Part shown: piece by piece, positions 24,070-35,660 of the stretch
Layout: each line of letters opens with the position of its first letter
How positions within the stretch are numbered: the first letter of the stretch is position 1
Source: Cotesia glomerata
Lineage: Eukaryota; Arthropoda; Insecta; Hymenoptera; Braconidae
DNA: 64,000 nt
Direction: 5' to 3'
Assembly (NCBI RefSeq): GCF_020080835.1
Contig: NC_058162.1
Location: 19,995,203-20,059,202 of the forward strand
The notes under the pieces: model-generated
What the model was told of the DNA's origin: nothing
What the model saw: only the letters and a program-made list of their open reading frames with translations
The model's database searches: none
Program-made: the position numbers and the translations under genes

Positions 24070-25338
24070 TTTTTTCTTTTATTGGAAAGATAAAGAAGCA
24101 GTTGTGAATATTTTAAAATATTTGTTAAAATTGTGAATATGTTAAAATATTTGAAAGTTACCGGTAATACAAGTATAGTCCAGCATTACGATAGTTGTAT
24201 TGGAAATTTTCGTAAAATTTTTTTGCTGTGTACCTAAAAAATTCGACCAAACAGTTTATAAGAAATTCAGTTTTCTACGAAATTGATACTTCGTATTTAT
24301 ATCGCTAAAATGCTTAGTTCCGAAAATATAAGCTGTGTGATATTATGAAATACGGAAAAATTGTATTTTATCTAGCTTAATACATCGTAGCATTAAATTA
24401 ACGGAATGTCTTTTTAATAACTTTTCATCGCATGACATTTAATTTGTGTTAACAATTTCACTATATATAAGCTGCAATATAAGAAATACGCGACAAAGAA
24501 AAGCAAAACGAAGCACGAGGGCAAACTGGAATACTTTAAAAATTCGATAAAAACATTTTTTTTCTGTGAAATATTAAAAAATGTTAAAAAATAGATTTTC
24601 ACGTTTAGTATGATTTGAAATTAAAAAAAAAAATTAATTCCTCTAAAAATTAAGTTCGATAAAATAATATTTTTCTTCATTCTAAAATATATAAACATAT
24701 CAAACATTAACTTTTATGGGTCACGGGATTTTCCCCCAGTGAAAAAGAAAACGAATTGTTTCTGTTGGTCTGAGAATATTTTTAATTTTAAATGCAAGAA
24801 ATGCAATACCTTAAATATTGTTTATCGATAGTCATCATTATTCTTACTTATTACTTGTTACTATTTTTGAGCATAAGTGATTTATCGAGATGAAACATTT
24901 GGTGCTATAATAAAACAATGTTGCCTATTCACAAAATTAAAAATTTTGTCACCTCTTAGAGAAACTTACAAGATATTTATTGAGTTTCTGTATTAATTTG
25001 TAAACTATTTATTAGATTCTTACATGTATGAAAATATTAAGAATTAACAGCAGTATTTTTCTTACTGGAAAAAAATGATAAATTTTCATAGAAAATATAA
25101 AAATATAAATACCCATAGATTAGGTGAAATTTTATATATGTATTTATCGTTGTTTCCAATAGACTTTATAAATTTTTTTTTTGTATAGTAATGCTACCTA
25201 GTACGTTATATATCGGTTTATTGATGAGAACGAGGCAAATAAAATTTTTTACAACAGAAAAGTTTATTTTACAATTGAATGATATTAGTACCAAGTATAG
25301 AGACTCGGATTATCCAGAAATATACGCTTCCATTTATG

Positions 25339-25343
<5 letters not shown>

Positions 25344-25406
<63 letters not shown>
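25344..25406. repeat. (TA)n microsatellite
   Basis: About 63 bp of uninterrupted TA. Confidence 0.95.
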
Positions 25407-25410
<4 letters not shown>

Positions 25411-26875
25411 AATAAGGGCTCAATCAAAATGTTAATATTAATTGAAAATGATAAAAATTCTTAGTTGTATGCACAAAATTAGCTTAATGATATCGTTCCG
25501 TTAATTTGACGAAAAATTCATTTAAAACTTCGGAACAGACAACTCTGAAATTTTATCGAATTCGTCCAATAATACAAAGTTAAAAGAGTTATAAAAATTT
25601 GACATTTACTGATTTTGAGATAAATCAGACGACTTGTATAATATGAAAATTAGAACCTGGAATTTAAAAATTTTTTGATCCAAGAATTACGAAGTTTAAA
25701 ACTTATAACTTTCCGATGAATAAATTGGTTAATTGTTTTTAAGAGTATAAAAAATTGTCATTAGTTTTGAAACATTTTCTTTCCAAAAATCCTCTTTTGT
25801 TAAAACTCGAAATTTGAATAAATGACTGTAATTATTATCGAAGTAACATCGAAGAAGATCTGGTTCACCGCTTATAATATAAAAAAAAACTTGGAAATAG
25901 TCTTGAGAGACGAAAAAAATGTATAGCTAATCGATGATGGTCTGAATTACCCTCTCTTATTTTTTGGATAATTTTGAAGCTAATGAACGAATTGATTGCA
26001 AAATATGATCGCTTTCATAGGTCAGAAAAATATGTCTATCATTTCTTGTAATGTAGGCCAAACCAGTTGATTCGATCTATTGTCAACTACACTTTTTCAA
26101 AATCGCAAATTTCATTATTTTTTGAAGATAAATTAAATTATAAATTATGATCATTTTTAATATCTTTCACTCTAATTCGGTATTTGCTTGAAAAGCAGAC
26201 AATTTAAAATTTATCTTGACCATCAAGATTTTTTTTCGCGTGACTCGTTGTCAATAAAACAAACAAAATGAAAAATAAATTAATTCAATCTTCTTACCTT
26301 GAGCATTCAGTCGCTGGGACTTGACAAAAAATAGGCCAGTTCCTATCGAAATTTCAATCAACTCTAGTCATTGTTCTTATCACAAAATTAGTTAAAAATC
26401 CATCCACTGAATAATTATCACTATTTTATTTTCTAAACATCAATATAAAATCTTTTTTATTGTATTTAACAAGAAAAACAACCACTTGTACACGTGTAAA
26501 AAATATTCGACCCTGTTGATTTTCAGTGATTGCCCGCTAATCTATTGTCCACTTGCCAATCATTGCCTACTTGTTGACTAACACCACATTTCATGATAAA
26601 AAAAATTAGTAATAGTAACTAATTTATTCAAAATAAAAACGATGGAAGTTTGACTCAGAAATAAAGTTTTGTTATTTTTATTTTTTTGTTATTAGGAAGA
26701 CTAATTATTGGAAATATGTCATAGTGTTACGGTGACAGAAAAATACAAAGTGTAAATTAAAGATGTAGTATCTACTAAAAACAAAAAAATAAATAAAAAA
26801 AAAACAATTTATTTATAGTTAATATTCATATTCAATTATATACTTTTGAATTGAAGCTCACTGAATAAAGCGCCG

Positions 26876-27080
26876 TGATGAAACGGACACGCGACGTGAA
26901 TTGAAAGTGGGCACCGGACAAGAAAGCGTTCATGAAGCGCGTCGTTCGTTTGTTTTGGCGCAAGCGCACTTGTCAAAACGCCGACAACGACTATGACGAC
27001 ACGTTTTTCTCACACCCCCTGTATTACTGTGCGATTGAAGCAACCACCGGTATAAAGATTATGGATGCTCGGTGTACTCT
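26876..27080 (+). promoter_or_regulatory. CpG-rich patch with TATA-like box, candidate promoter
   Basis: About 200 bp dense in CG dinucleotides (ACACGCGACGTG, GCGCGTCGTTCG, TTTGGCGCAAGCGC, AACGCCGACAACGAC) in otherwise AT-rich DNA. It is followed by CCGGTATAAAGATTATGGATG. The composition and TATAAAG would suit a promoter and first exon on the plus strand. No coding exon was recognised downstream, so this is tentative. Confidence 0.25.
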
Positions 27081-27540
27081 CTTCTTCATAACGTTATTAT
27101 ACTGATTTATTCGCTTCACTTTTTTCTTCCGATTATACTATAGACAAGAGGAAAAAATTTTTCGTCCGATTTAATTTTACTTTTTTTACTATCAATCTGT
27201 ATTTGTTGGTAGTAAATAACGATCGACTTGGGTAAATTTAGTAGAAAATTTTTTTAAACTCTTGTGATGATAATTACTAACGCTAAGAATTTATTATTTT
27301 TATACATGAAAATTGAGTATTAATTTAATTTAATTAACAAACCGTGTTTGACATAAATCGATTTTCTGGTTGTGGGAAATAAAGTGAGGTACTGAGCCGG
27401 AGGGTCGAAGGTTGTTACAAGGAATTTTTGGAATAAAATTTAATTTTAGATGTCTTTTTTGATCTAATAATTGATATGTCTAATTTGATTGGTGTTATAA
27501 CTAATGAAAAAGTTAATTAACCTCTTAATCTAAATAAGTA

Positions 27541-27680
27541 CACAGAAAAAAAATTTACTTGAATCAAGTCAATAATTTTGAAGAACTTTATCTTCTTGAC
27601 TTGAGAAGAAAAATTCTCAGACTAAGAAACTAAGAAATTTTTATTGGTTCATGAATTTTTCTCTTGATTCAAGTAAATTT
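27541..27680. mobile_element. Short inverted-repeat element (TTTACTTGAATCAAG)
   Basis: AAATTTACTTGAATCAAG near 27553 is mirrored by CTTGATTCAAGTAAATTT near 27663. The interior has smaller inverted motifs (TTGACTTGAG, AAGTCAA). It directly abuts a 5'-truncated HINE. Confidence 0.45.
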
Positions 27681-27693
27681 TTAATTTCCTTAA

Positions 27694-27819
27694 CTTTTGA
27701 AGCTCTAAGAAGCTTCCCTGACTATTTTTACGATGATGTCCGTACGTCTGTGCATGTGTGTGTGTGCGTGTGTCTGTGTGTGTGCATGTGTCTGTGTGTG
27801 TGCGTGTGTATGCGTGTGC

Positions 27820-27876
<57 letters not shown>

Positions 27877-29195
27877 CCTCTTATAACTTCTGAATGGCTT
27901 GACCGATTTGATCGCAGTTGGTATCATTCGAAAGATCTTTGCCAAACTTAGATATCCTGTAAGTTGGAACCGATTCAGACCAGTAGATTTCGAGAAATTG
28001 CAAAAAAAGTGAAAAAAAAAATTGGTTGTCTGTAAAGTTGGTTTACGGACGATAGTTTTACGTGATAACGTCATAAAGAAACATTGATGAAAAATTGCAT
28101 ACTTTTATGAATTGAAATGAATTATTATCACTGAATTATCATTATTTTGTATTTAAAAATTTAAAAATTTATTTTAACAAAAAAAAGGACTTATTGATAC
28201 ATTGTTAATAAAAAATTGATACAATAATTTGATAATTGATATGATTATTGTTATTTATAATTAACATTAATTATTTTATTAATTTATTATTTTTTATTAT
28301 TATTTTATTATTAATTATTTTATTAATTTATCGTTTATAATTATTATTAATTAATTTATTTATAATTGATATTATTTATTAACAATTATTAATATTATCA
28401 ACAATAATAATCTGATATAATTAATATAATTTGTTTAAATATAATCACGAACAATTAGTTATAGAACAATATTCTGACTGCTAGCTCTGACGTTACGCGA
28501 AAAGAGAGATACATGTGTCATAAGCCAACGCTTGGGCCTCTCTATCGTTTGTTTAATCGTGCCTCTCTATCGCTTGTTGCGCGCTCTCGCTTGCACGCAC
28601 AGGCTCAGGCGGAACGCTCAAGCGGAATGCGACATTTTTTCGTGAGTTCTGTTGGAGTTCATCAATTTATAAGACGTTGTCACGTCAAAAAGTTGTTTTT
28701 TTTTTTCATTTTTTTAAAATATCTCCGAATTATCTGAACCGATCGACCTCAAAAACTAATTAACTCTTAACCTTGAAAACCTGCATCGATCGCCACCAAA
28801 AGCGTCAGAATCGGTTGATGCGTTCGTGAGATATCGTCGAAAAAAATCGGAAAAAGTTTTTTTTTTAATAACTCTGAAATTTTTTATCAGATCAATTTTT
28901 TTGTTCTGAATTATTTATTAAGCTTAAAAAACTACATCGATCGCCGCCAACCGCGTGAAAATCGGTTGATTTATTTAAAAGTTATAGCATTTTGAAAATT
29001 TTAAAAATCGTGTTTCATCGAACTTTGAGTTTGACAAGAGTTTTGAGCTCTTTGGAAAGCTATCTCTTTGAGCTCGGCGAGCTCAAAATAACACATAAAT
29101 TGTATATAAAACGTTATAAGTGCAATTTTAAGCGCCTAGGTATGGAATTAGCGGGAAGTTGCAGGGATGGCCTTCAGGGTCAACCGTTTTCCTAA
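27694..29195 (+). mobile_element. HINE-like repeat, copy 5 (5'-truncated, interrupted)
   Basis: The initial hairpin is missing; it begins at TTTTGAAGCTCTAAGAAGCTTCCCTGAC. A mixed TG/CG microsatellite (27755-27873, with a CGCGCG core) is followed by the usual body and by TTAGCGGGAAGTTGCAGGG...GTCAACCGTTTTCCTAA. A foreign block of about 670 bp interrupts it at 28022-28695. Confidence 0.7.
28022..28695. mobile_element. Unclassified insertion in HINE copy 5
   Basis: The HINE sequence is continuous on either side of this block. Its ends are imperfect inverted repeats: TTTACGTGATAACGTCATAAA on the left and TTTATAAGACGTTGTCACGTC on the right. The centre is extremely AT-rich and the right side is GC-richer (GCGCGCTCTCGCTTGCACGC). 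No coding capacity. Confidence 0.5.
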
Positions 29196-30360
29196 TTTTT
29201 TATTCAGTGTAGACATTTTTTTTTTGTAAGGAACGGTTCAGTTTCTAACTTTTTAAGACGGTTTATGTTATTCTTGCTAGAAGGTTGACTTTGTGATCAA
29301 TCACTAAAAGTATTCGATAAGATATATTTTTCTCGAATCAAAACATATTTTATCCATAAAAAAATATTTATTAAGAAAATATAGTACACACTTCTTGAAG
29401 TAAACATTTTTTACACGCTTTTTATTTTTTCGGGTTTGTCTATAGACTATATAAATGCTTTGTAATTTTTTTGTAACGTACCACAAAAAATGAAAATTTC
29501 ACAAATACAGATCTTTGTTTAGCTAGTCTAATTAAACTTAAGTTAAAGTAAAGTTCGGCCATTTCATGTAAAGTGGTTACGAACTGCGTAATGTTACAGT
29601 TTTAAAATTAACATATTTATATAAATGTTGCGTGAGTAAAAGTAACAAACTTAATTAAAGAATTCCAAGTAAAGAATTAAAGTGCACCGAAGTTGAAAGT
29701 TATAGGTCAAAGAAAAGGGCTGATGATAAAGTGCGTAGATATAAAGTATGGAAGTATCAATAGATGGAAAATAGATGAAAAGAATTGTGGATAGAATATC
29801 ATGAGAAAAAAAAAGAATTTACTTGCATTAGGTTGTCTCTTGCGCATAGTATCCAACTACAAAAAAAAATTATAACCAATAAAATTCAATTCTTAGATTT
29901 TGACTTGTTTCTTCTTACACAGAAAAAGCGATACCAATTTTTCATCGAATACAATATTTCGGGTAGATTTCTCATATAATGGTATCATACATCTGATACA
30001 CTGAGCTTAAAATTATATTAGTTGACAAAATTTGTATTACTTTATCCTCCGTGCAGCTCTAACACAACTTGTATTTATCAATGTGTAGAAAAAAATACAC
30101 ATAAAGAGGTACATTTTTTTAAAAGTATTACAGTAACTAAAAATGATTTTTTTATTTAAACAAACTTTCCTTTGATTTATTTTTACGTTACCATTTTAGC
30201 TCTCTATATGGCAAGAAATTTTCTTTAAAAATTAGCTTAAAAATAACAGTAACAATTTTTCACATCATTATTTGTAGATATTATACAAAAAAATGTAGAA
30301 TAATACCATTAACTTTTACTTCAGTGTACTAGTGAAAAATAATAAATTTAAAAAATCCAT
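29196..30360. other. AT-rich spacer
   Basis: No recognised feature. Confidence 0.4.
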
Positions 30361-30491
30361 ACACCGAAAAAGAAGTTTAAGTCCTATCGCAATACATTTA
30401 AGCGTATAACTTATACAGATGGCGCATTTAACATGGGTATAAGCCATACACTTAAACGTATTGCGATAGGACTTATACATTTTTTCAGTGT
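30361..30491. mobile_element. 131-bp near-palindromic MITE
   Basis: ACACCGAAAAAGAAGTTTAAGTCC at the left mirrors GGACTTATACATTTTTTCAGTGT at the right. The arms (about 55 bp, including CCTATCGCAATAC / GTATTGCGATAGG) leave a loop of only about 20 bp around GATGGCGCATTTAA. Confidence 0.7.
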
Positions 30492-30846
30492 AAGATGAAT
30501 AATTATTGTATACTATTTTAATACTAATGGTATTGTTGAGACTCCAATAAATTTTACTCTCATAAAATTTACAAAAAAATTTAGAAAATTCAAATAAGCA
30601 TGCCTTAAGCGCTCATGTCATACACAAATTATTTAGATTGAATGTTTACATTACGATTTGTTAACTTTTCCATAAAGACTTCTATACTTTTTTAACTTCC
30701 CGCTAAGAAAATTGAAAATTTTCAAAAACCGGGAAGTTATTGCTTGTACCCCATTTTTCGAAAATTGAGTTTTCATCAGATCTCGACATTTTAAGGTCCT
30801 AGAAAGCTTTCCTGACTATTCCCGCGATGGTGTCTGTATGTATGTT

Positions 30847-31108
30847 TCCAAACAAAAACAGTTTCACTGCAAAATAAATCGCGCCAAGTCCACGTTCATA
30901 AACTATTAAGAAAAAAAAATTTTATTTATTTACAAAAAGATATAAAAGAAGAAATTAAAAAAACCAAGTAACCAATATAATTGTATATGATTTTCGGAAA
31001 TTAAAAAAAATTTTGTTGTAAATTTAAAAATTAAAACAAACAATTTTGGAACGTATTTAGTGTGCGTGGTTACAAAATATTAATAGTTTATGAACGTGGA
31101 CTTGGCGC

Positions 31109-31111
<3 letters not shown>
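30847..31111. mobile_element. Repeat C foldback inserted in a HINE microsatellite
   Basis: CAAACAAAAACAGTTTCACTG...CGCGCCAAGTCCACGTTCAT...GGAACGTATTTAGTGTGCG is followed by a short inverted return, AATAGTTTATGAACGTGGACTTGGCGCGA. It corresponds to the foldback end of copy 2 with most of one arm deleted. TGTATGTATG lies on its left and pure TG on its right. Confidence 0.65.
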
Positions 31112-31175
<64 letters not shown>

Positions 31176-31404
31176 CCTCACTGCGGTCTGATCAATTTGT
31201 CTTCTAAAGTATATAATAGAATTTAAAAAACTGCATCGAATGCCATCAACCACGTAAAAATTGTTTCATTTATTCAGAAGTTATTGCGGTTTGAAAATTC
31301 AAAAAATAGTTTTATTAAGCCTCCATCAGACTTTTGAGCTCAAAGAGCTCAAAAGCTTAGAACAGTCAACTATTTGAGCTCGGAGAGCTCAAAATAATAC
31401 ATTA

Positions 31405-31716
31405 ATGTTAAAAACGCGTTATTCTGTTACTTAACGTTTATTAATAATAAAGAGATCGTACAACTTATATAAGGGTTTACAATAATATAAGTATATGATA
31501 CAATAGAGATCAAGATAAGTCAAAGTGTGTGAAATGGGGATCTACTCGGAAGTGAAGTCGTCTTCCCTCATCGCTGGGGTCCTAGAGTTACCCCAAGGGT
31601 GGGGGTAAGTACAAGGCCCGCCTGTACTTCTCATCCTTCACTATCGGTCCTTGAGACTAGAGAGTGGACCCTCTGGTTACCCTTAATGTGGTGGAAGGGG
31701 AATGACGTCACTTTCA
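31405..31716. mobile_element. Probable solo LTR or LTR-like insertion in HINE copy 6
   Basis: HINE text ACATAAATTGTATTTTTGAG is split after ACATTAA and resumes TAAATTATATTTTTGAG. The inserted block starts TGTTAAAAACGCG and ends TGACGTCACTTTCA, so it has TG...CA ends. It includes AATAATAAAGAGATCG and a GC-richer middle (GGGGTCCTAGAGTTACCCC). No coding sequence; the class is uncertain. Confidence 0.35.
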
Positions 31717-31870
31717 TAAATTATATTTTTGAGTTCGAAGAGCTCAAAAACTTTATAAGTGCAATTTTAAGCGCCTAGGTATTGAATTAACGAGAAGTTG
31801 CAGGGATGGCCTGCAGGGTCAACCATTTTCCTTATTTTTTTTTAGCAGAGAATAGCGAAAAACAGAGGTA

Positions 31871-32769
31871 GGGTAGGGCGGGGCTAGTTGATCGTAGGGG
31901 CAAGTTGTGCAATCGAAATATCTCGAAAACTAAGCAACTTACAACAAAAGTGTAAATGGTGAAAAGAAAGGGTTACGAGAGGAGAACACATCGCGCGAAA
32001 GGCAACTACCGTCCAATGTTTAGACTAACTGACAAAACGTTTTCCTTTTTTTTTGCGTCAAAAAAAAAAAAAAAACAGGTCTTTAGAATTTTTCTCCTAC
32101 ACTCGCTTAAAAATGCTATTTTGTGATCACGAAAGTATTCAAAGATGACTTAATGTTTGCCCTTTCGATTATATATGATTGTTTATTTTTAATTCTTATC
32201 ATTCTTTTATAACCTAACTTTTATTTTGTTGTCTCAATTGGGGCTAGTTGAGCAAGGCGCTGACTGCGTGTTAAATCAGCCCTATTAGATTCACTAAATT
32301 AATAATTATCAATTGATTTGTACATCTGATGATTTAATATAATGTGTAAAAATTAAAATAACTCATATTGATATTATATTAATAAATATATAACATAATT
32401 ATAATTAATGTTGTTATGTTTATAATTATTATTCTAATCATAATTATATGTATGTAGAATTATAATAAATTTAATATTTGCTTGTTAATTACAATTTTAT
32501 TTTGTTTTCATATCATTCAATACAGTCATTCCGTCTATTTTAGCCATTGCACAACTAGCCTCCCTAGTAGGGAACGTTGAGCAATTTAGAGCGCTCGCGT
32601 ATTTCCGGAAATAACTTGAAAATTTGTACTCGGATTGTTTTTGTGTCGCTAGACCTTTTGAAGAAGACTAAATTACGAACCTAACAGTATATGGCTTGAT
32701 TAAATCCGATACATCGTCAAAGTTATGAAAGGTTAAACCAAAAAGTGATCCACTAGCCCAGCCCTACCC
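31871..32769. mobile_element. TIR element GGGTAGGGCGGGGCTAGT, TA target
   Basis: The left end GGGTAGGGCGGGGCTAGTTGATC and right end GATCCACTAGCCCAGCCCTACCC are inverted repeats, both flanked by TA. GGGGCTAGTTGAGC and CACAACTAGCC recur inside. The 899-bp element has no transposase. The superfamily was not identified from sequence alone. Confidence 0.65.
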
Positions 32770-32866
32770 TATATTTTCAACATTTATTTCAAAAATCCAC
32801 TACTTTCTTTATCCTGAAAATTAGGATAGATTGTCTCGTAAGAGACGGTTCCTTTAAAGATGACGT

Positions 32867-35660
32867 TTTTTTTAAATTCCCAATATCAGGACGAGATGTT
32901 TGTACTGGGTATGTCGGACTCGGAAGTCGATATTATTGACAACAATACCGACTAAACATCCTCCTCTCTCTTTCCCCATAGATGTTACGGGGGAGACTGG
33001 ATCGGGACCGCGTTAGCATTACTTCAATCCAGTCCGTGTTGCGTCTCACGACGGTTGCTCCTAGTTACTAGTCTCTTTCTGCGAATTTTTCCTTTAAAAG
33101 ACGCTGTGCATAGGCTGTGACAGCTGACCAGTTATCTTCGTTTTTGATCATGCAGATTACTAAGCTCTCAGACTCTAAGACTACTTCTAGAAGAACTCTT
33201 CTCTTTTTGGTTCTTGGTCCCATAGTGTTGTTCATGATTCTTGCTAGGCTAGATACCGTCTTGCTGGATTTCTTGCATGCACTGTCAAGGTGTTCGCGGA
33301 AAAATAGTTTCTCGTCTATCATTACCCCTAGATAGCGCAGGGCCCGTGTTGACGTCAGTGTTGTTTCTTCCATGTCCACAGCGAATGGTTTTGGGAACCA
33401 TTTTTGACGTGTCAGAACAACCATCTCGGTTTTATGCTTGGCGAGTTTCAGGTGGTATTTATCAAGCCAGGTCTCGGCGGCGTCAATGGTTTCCCGGATC
33501 AGTAATTCGGCTTCTTCTACGCTGTCTACTACTATCGTAGCCGCAACGTCGTCTGCAAAGCCCGTTAGCTCTACTTGCTCTGGCAACGGGATTTCAAGAA
33601 GCTCGTCGTAGTCTGCGTTCCATAGATCAGGCCCCATTATTGAGCCTTGCGGCACGCCAGCCGTTATGGCGTATTCTTGTGGGCCTTCAGTAGTTTCCAC
33701 TATTAGCTTTCTATCGTCAAGGTAGTTGTCGACTAGTGCCAGATTTTCTGGCTCCGCGTCAAACTTGTGCTCTAGAGCGTCTAAAATGTCTCCCCAATTT
33801 GCGCTGTTAAATGCGTTTTTGACATCTAGCGTGAGGAGGAGACATACTTTACGAGCTTTGAGGCTATCAGACCATGCTTGTGTTGCTGTCCCTACGACTG
33901 TCTGGATCGCGCCGACTGTTGAACGTCCTTTCCGGAAGCCATGTTGGTTTTTGGCAAAGCCTCCCGCACGATCAATGTCGTTTCGTAGTCTTCCCTGTAT
34001 AAGCTTTTCGAGCAATTTCCCAGCAATGTTCAGCATGCAAAGTGGTCTGAACGACAAGAGTGTTACCAGGCCACCTTTGCCTTTATCTAGCAGAACCAAT
34101 GTCTGCCGCTTCCAGACCGCGGGAAACGTGTCAGTTGCCAAGCATGCGTTGTAGGTGTTCAGAAGTATGTCTGGGTGTTCCAGGGCTACAATCTTGATCA
34201 CCGCTGCCGGGATGCCATCAGGTCCAGGTGCCTTTCCTGTTTTGAGTGACTTGGCCGCGTCTTGTAGTTCCTTAGTTGTGAAGGGTGTTCCTTTGCTGTT
34301 TCTAGCGTAGTGTTTCTTCTCCCGCGGCGGGTGTTTGGAGAAAAGCTTCGCTACAATGCTGACCATTAAGGCAGGAGACTTCGGCGCTTCTGGTGAAGCC
34401 TTTCCAAGTCGTTTGGTGACAATTTGGTAGGCTTTGCCCCAGATGTCCTTGTCGAGATCATTACAGATCTGTTTCCACAATATCGCTTTTCTTGCTTAAA
34501 TGGCTCGGTTTAGCGTCTTTTTGGCCTGCTTGTTCTCTTTTGAATACAAATCCTCGCTTGGGGAGCGTTTCGCGGCTCTCATTGCGCGGCGACGTAGCTT
34601 ATGACATCTTTTACAAAGTTCTGCTATGTCTGTTGACCACCAGTACGCCGGCCTGTGGAAACTCCTATTTTTCAGCCGCGGCATAGAGGCGTCATATGCG
34701 GCAGCAATCTCCTTCATCATATTTAGCACTCGCTTTTCCGTCTCGCTGCAGGTATCCGGAGTCGGGTTGTTCTGAAGGATAGACCAGCTTCGTGCAAGTG
34801 AAGCTCGCAATGCCTCTGGATCAAGCCTTCTGGCATTCCACTTCCGCGTAGAAAGGTCGCGTTGTGAAACCGGAGTAGATGACAATCCAACGTTGAATGT
34901 CACAAACTGGTGGTCACTGCCACTGTATTCTTCGATTACAGTCCAGTCTTCGACCATGTTGGCAGAACTAAGAGTCACCAACGAAATGTCGAGGATGGAC
35001 TCTTGGTACCCTTGTCTTCTAAAGGTCGTGGTGCTCCCGGTGTTCAGCACTATGAGGTCGAGTCTAGCCGCGACGTCAGCGACCTCGTTATCTCTGGTGT
35101 TGGAGGAAGCAGGGCCCCACTCAGCCGATTTAGCGTTAAAGTTTCCGTCTACGATGACTTCGCCGTTGAACTTAGTGACTGCATCTTCTATATTTGCCAG
35201 TTTCTGTCGGAACACAATCCCTTCGTTAGGTGAGAGATAGACAAAACCTGCTCCACTTCCGCTGTTGTTGACAGTAACGTTCTTTGTGTTCATAATCCAA
35301 ATTGCTGCCGTGCCAGTTTCGTCTGCGAACCATGTTTTACCTTCGATGTTTAGATATTGCTCGCAGATAAAGAAGACGTTGATTTTATCTTCAAAGACAC
35401 GCTGGCGCAGCAGGTTTTGCGCCAAGGCGCACCTATTCAGGTTGCCTTGTAGTATGCGTGTCATTTCTGCCCTCTCTTGGCTTCTGCAAGTGCTGTGCAA
35501 ATGCCCTGCAAGCTCCAGTGCCAGAAAGATGGCATAGACCATCCTGAGCATCTTTGTCCGGAGCACAAAGGTAGGAAGAATTTTGGCTTCTCCGTGCAGT
35601 TTACGGTCTTGTGGTTCTCTCCGCCACATTTGCTGGCCTTGTGGTTCTCTCCGCCATATT
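32867..35660 (-). mobile_element. R1-clade LINE, family W, copy W1 (5'-truncated)
   Basis: On the minus strand it runs from the second zinc knuckle of ORF1 (about 35655) through ORF2 to a 3' UTR shared with W3 (GACTGGATTGAAGTAATGC, GAGGAGGATGTTTAGTC, GTCCGACATACCCAG) and a short A tract at about 32867. Its 5' end is fused to inverted family-M sequence. The knuckle region KCGGENHKA is directly duplicated. Confidence 0.85.
33068..35464 (-). pseudogene. Family W ORF2 (endonuclease-RT), copy W1, broken
   Basis: It starts MTRILQGNLNRCALAQNLL, overlapping the ORF1 stop as ATGA. The AP-endonuclease domain is recognisable but its GDFN motif reads DGNFNAKSAEWG, a catalytic Asp changed to Asn, and about 12 residues are missing upstream. 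It has a stop at 34496-34498 (NRAI*). The RT keeps GKAPGPDGIP, NQHGFRKGRST, GVPQGSIMGPDLWNADYDELL and FADDVAATI. A deletion of about 500 bp then joins RRVLLE to ESLVICMIKNEDNW, removing the Cys/His motif. It is certainly inactive. Confidence 0.85.

Larger units (their letters stand above)
24070..27540. other. Long AT-rich stretch without recognised genes
   Basis: Mostly featureless AT-rich DNA. It contains a TA microsatellite (25344-25406) and one GC-richer patch with a TATA-like box (26876-27080), both listed separately. Confidence 0.4.
30690..31834 (+). mobile_element. HINE-like repeat, copy 6, with two insertions
   Basis: It starts TTTAACTTCCCGCTAAG with AACCGGGAAGTT and has the block to CTGACTATTCCCGCGATGG. 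A foldback of repeat C (30847-31111) then splits the microsatellite, and TG resumes at 31112-31172. The body with TTTGAGCTC motifs carries a second insertion (31405-31716). The 3' end is AGAAGTTGCAGGG...CATTTTCCTTA, slightly diverged. Confidence 0.7.

Noticed and set aside
34893..35240. Plus-strand open frames of 107-115 codons opposite the W1 endonuclease
   Set aside because: They are antisense shadows of family-W ORF2; no independent motif.
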